This document shows positions 60,986 to 64,000 of a stretch of DNA of 64,000 bases, one piece after another (within the stretch, counting starts at the first letter, position 1; each line of letters begins with the position of its first letter). The notes under the pieces were generated by a model. It worked only from the letters and a program-made list of their open reading frames with translations, had not been told where the DNA came from and searched no databases. Position numbers and translations under genes: made by a program. Origin of the DNA: Lumbricus rubellus (lineage: Eukaryota; Annelida; Clitellata; Crassiclitellata; Lumbricidae); assembly GCA_945859605.1 (NCBI GenBank), contig OX243824.1, positions 24,993,814-25,057,813 on the forward strand, given 5' to 3'.

Positions 60986-61034
60986 GCTACCACTACTACT
61001 ACTACTACTACTACCACTACCACTACTACTACTG

Positions 61035-61110
<76 letters not shown>

Positions 61111-61165
61111 CAGGCCTACTACTACTACCAGGCCTACTACTACTGCTACTATACTGTACTATTGT
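60878..61165. repeat. (TAC/CTA)n microsatellite
   Basis: Nearly 290 bases of CTA triplets with a few CAC, TGC and AGGCC interruptions. It is the simple-repeat tail beside a LINE 3' end. Poly-Tyr and poly-Ser frames are artefacts. Confidence 0.93.
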
Positions 61166-61560
61166 GTGATTTATAAAGCGCCTCTCACGGAACAATCTAA
61201 TCAGAGGCGCTCCCAGTGCGAAGATCCCCTTGGAAAAAGAAACAGTTTTAAGGAAACGCACAGAAACAGCAGTGCTTCCAGATAAGATCTGAGTACGATT
61301 AATAGTAGGAATACTAGGCCTACTCCATAGCAAAGGACCGATAGAAGCAAAGGCACGATGCTGGGCAGTAACAGTCCGAGACCATGGAACAAGAAGATCA
61401 TGGCGGTCTAAAGAGCGGAGAGGATGTCCAGAGGTAGCTGAGATAGGCCGCCTTACGAGATCATAGAGGTAGGCCTATATAGCGAGGAGCTTGACCCAAG
61501 AACATCTTGCAGGTAAGAAGACAATTTTATATTGAATCCGGGCAGTTAGGGGAAGCCAAT
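61166..61560 (-). pseudogene. LINE 3' fragment
   Basis: A minus-strand frame matches the C-terminal region of the LINE at 58150-59650, with FLKTVSFSKGIFALGAPL near the end and a tail hairpin GCGCCTCT...AGAGGCGC at 61179-61209. It is 5'-truncated. Confidence 0.7.
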
Positions 61561-61954
61561 GAAAGTGTTCTTAATTTCTGCTTTGCAGTTCAAGCTTCTC
61601 AAAAAATGTAAACGCGACCATTGTGTTTTGCCCCTCCTGCAAAAAATCTATGCGGGCGCCCATGTCTATTGTGTTGTGTTTTCTCCTCCGTCTTTTAGCA
61701 TAGCCTAAGTTACTTGATTGTACTTTTTCACTTTTGTTAATCACTGTGTTAATTTTGCAAAATTTCGTCGTTGCCACCTCACATCATCAACTCAATGTAT
61801 TAGTTGGTGTCCGTAGACAGCGGACTTACTTCGTCCATTTAGGGCCTCCAATTTTGTAACCAATGAGCAAGATGTGTAGCCTATTGTGTAAACCATGTAT
61901 ACCTTGGCTGCAAAATAAAATATTTGATTGATTGGTTGCTTGATTGATACAAGC
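61561..61954. other. Intron or intergenic sequence, nothing seen
   Basis: Short TTGATTGATTGG repeats near 61922-61946. No gene. Confidence 0.4.
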
Positions 61955-63385
61955 GCGCATCACCATATAAGTTCTGAACGCGTCGCAAGCAAGACGTTCG
62001 GCCGTATTAAATTGCATTTGCATGGCAATGACTGTGTACTATAATACCGTGTCATTGTGTAAGGTAGTGTGACTGAAAAAAACGCAAAGAACAGAACGCC
62101 ATTCGAAACGAACCTTTTTCGTTCCATTGATAGGTCTGTATTTTTATTTTTCCCCCAGATTTTCCTGCCTTGTTGGCAACGAGTTCTGTAATGTCAGAAA
62201 CAAGGGAATTGTAAAACTTTTGCAGATAGGCCACTGTTGTATTGTACGGTATATGAGAATTTATAAAACATCACTTACAGCCCTATTAGTCCAGAAGAAA
62301 TGAGAAAGACTTCAAAGCAGCAAAGGGTTTAACACGACACCCCAGATACGGATAGATGGAGGGAGGTCATTCCAAATAGAAGGGCCTACAATGGCAAAGT
62401 CGCACATTTGGGCCATGGTAGTTTTGCCCGGGGAACTAGGTGATCACGTCGATCAGCAGACCGGTGAGGGGGGAGATAGGTTTGTGCATCAAGTCGCGAA
62501 GGTACTTATGAGCTTGTCCGTTTTGAGTTCTTGAGACTGTGATCAGTACCCGAATTGGATACTAGAGGCAACAGGAAGCCAGTGTAGAACATCAGTCATG
62601 TAGGTGGAAATGTGGGAGTAGAGAGGGAGACGAGCAATGAGAATAACTGCCGAGTTCATAACTGACTTTGTGAGGATAAGCGTACTTTGGGAAGCCCAGC
62701 AAATAGTGAGTTGCAGTAGTCGATTCGACAGCAGATAAAAGCATGAACACTGAACAGTGGTCGTGAAGACAAAGGATGAAACTGATTTTCGGATGACTCT
62801 CAGGCGCCGCAGGTGATAGTAATATGCGCTCGTCAATAATATTGCAAGAGATGTTCAGAGAACAGTTAGTGTTGACTCGTCAGTGTTTTGTAGGTTCCTT
62901 GTATCAGAGTGGTTGGATTGGGAGCGCCTCTGACTGAACTTCTTGAAGAGGCGCTATATAATATCTTGAAATGAATAAATGAATGATTGAATTATAGGCT
63001 ACCAGAAAACTGTTGCAATATAGAGTTTCCGGGTAGATACAGTATTTCAATCAGGGAGACTCTGCTGTGAAAAGACTTTATAACAGTTTGTAGGCTAGCC
63101 TATCTGACACAGGCAGTGACACCACGGCGTAGAAATGCCAATGATATTATACGATAGGGCCTACCGGTTGCGTCACAAACACCTGCTTACATAGTATGAC
63201 ATCTCAACATCAACAAGGCATTTTAGATAAGAATTTTTTTATTACACAACCATGCTCTCCTTTTCCATCGTTTAGCCTACATGCTGCATCCTGTGCTTCT
63301 ACAATTATTGCAAAATTTAGTTAGAACTGCACATATTTTTTGTGCGGAACTGCACGCTAAAAAGCCCTGCATTTCATTCGCCATT
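61955..63385. repeat. Segmental duplication copy C
   Basis: It matches copy B from about 34690 to 35114 and 36421 to 37470, and copy A where present. It includes the LINE RT remnant (62543-62836, minus) and shared exon 2. Homology stops at 63385, where a plus-strand LINE begins. Confidence 0.85.
62114..62185 (-). CDS. Shared exon 2 joined to C-type lectin exons (copy C)
   Basis: The 72-bp symmetric phase 1-1 exon has acceptor TGACATTACAG and donor GTTCGT. It encodes ELVANKAGKSGGKIKIQTYQ, the counterpart of copy B exon 2 (66 bp) plus two codons. The next in-phase acceptor downstream is that of the CTLD exon at 60814. The signal-peptide exon would lie above 63385 but is displaced by a LINE or lies outside the window. 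Confidence 0.75.
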
Positions 63386-63387
63386 AC

Positions 63388-64000
63388 ATGTATAATCTCA
63401 ACCAAACCGATCTAATTAATGTGCCAGGCTATCGATTTATAGGTAAATCTAGAGGCGATGAGAGGGAGGGTGGCGGTGTGGGGTTCTTAATAAAACAGGA
63501 AACTTCCTTTGAGGTCCTTACGGATATATGGGAAGCTTCTTCCTCCCGTTCGTTTGAAGGATTATTTATCCGTTTACCACTAAACCGAGGATCGTCGATA
63601 ATAGGCGTAATATACAGACCTCCTTATCAAAACTTAGATGACTTTACCACTGAGATAGAACCCGTAATATAAAAAAATATCAAAGAAATCTAAGGAATTA
63701 TTCATTGTTGGAGATTTCAATGCTGACCTATTAAAAGTCAATCACCACAAACCTACAGAGGGCCTATATAACTGTATGTTATCGCACCATTTCCTCCCAT
63801 CAATAACTAAACCAACCAGAATTACGGAACACTCCTCCACTTTAATTGATAATATTTATACCAACGCCTGGCGTAAACTCTTTGGCTCCTCAATCGTAAT
63901 TAGCGACATATCCGACCATCTTCCTATCCTAGCCCAATTCGAATATGAACCAAAGTTCTCTAACAAGCCCCAGCCTCGAATTCACAGGTTAATCACCCAG
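63388..64000 (+). pseudogene. LINE with AP-endonuclease domain, 5'-truncated, runs off window
   Basis: The first frame (63388-63672) has GGGVGFLIKQE and IIGVIYRPPYQ. After a one-base shift near 63672-63685 the frame continues with ELFIVGDFNADLL, STLIDNIYTN and ISDHLPILAQF. These are the central and catalytic motifs of APE-type LINE endonucleases. The RT is presumably beyond 64000. It starts abruptly at the edge of copy C. Confidence 0.85.

Noticed and set aside
60827..61333. Poly-Ser and poly-Tyr proteins
   Set aside because: Triplet microsatellite; only the LINE C-terminal part beyond 61166 has coding similarity.

Overview
This is a eukaryotic, transposon-rich window, most likely from a marine invertebrate and possibly a deuterostome. 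Host genes have spliceosomal introns. Class I and class II transposons nest in one another, long microsatellites are common, and the palindromic octamer TAGGCCTA is scattered through the host DNA. I cannot name the species from the sequence.

The centrepiece is a Polinton (Maverick, adintovirus-like) at 5622-20365. It has 637-bp terminal inverted repeats, AG...CT termini and a perfect 6-bp target duplication, CAAACT. It encodes two paralogous tail-fibre-like proteins with different C-terminal heads, an adenain-type protease, a protein-primed family B DNA polymerase, a SAP-type DNA-binding protein, a truncated major capsid protein, a penton-like minor capsid protein, an A32-type packaging ATPase, several small virion-type proteins, and a zinc-ribbon/phospholipase A2 protein followed by a chromodomain retroviral-type integrase. 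All genes read leftward except the PLA2-integrase pair. Several are damaged: the capsid gene is cut short, one gene is frameshifted, and the integrase lacks its own ATG.

The Polinton sits inside an old segmental duplication. Copy A (about 4100-5621 plus 20366-22515), copy B (about 32175-37900) and copy C (about 61955-63385) share sequence, and copy B keeps the unoccupied insertion sites of the Polinton and of a piggyBac-type MITE. The duplicated unit carries a host gene on the minus strand. In copy B, five exons with matching splice phases (37786 down to 30119) predict a secreted protein of about 307 residues with a signal peptide and a fibrinogen-like cysteine/glycine module. Copy A is a pseudogene. 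In copy C the shared exon 2 is in phase with two exons of a C-type lectin domain (60814-60614 and 57509-57253). The same 5' module therefore appears joined to two different extracellular domains.

The remainder is mobile DNA. There are two Ty3/Gypsy elements with the unusual integrase-before-RT order (1-about 3436 and 48737-55405), a restriction-endonuclease-like non-LTR retroelement split by an iteron-bearing DNA transposon (40312-44225), APE-type LINE fragments, hAT, mariner, piggyBac and TA-target elements with clear target duplications, foldback elements whose arms are tandem short iterons, tRNA-derived SINE sequence, and long GA/GACA, ATGT, ATT and TAC microsatellites.
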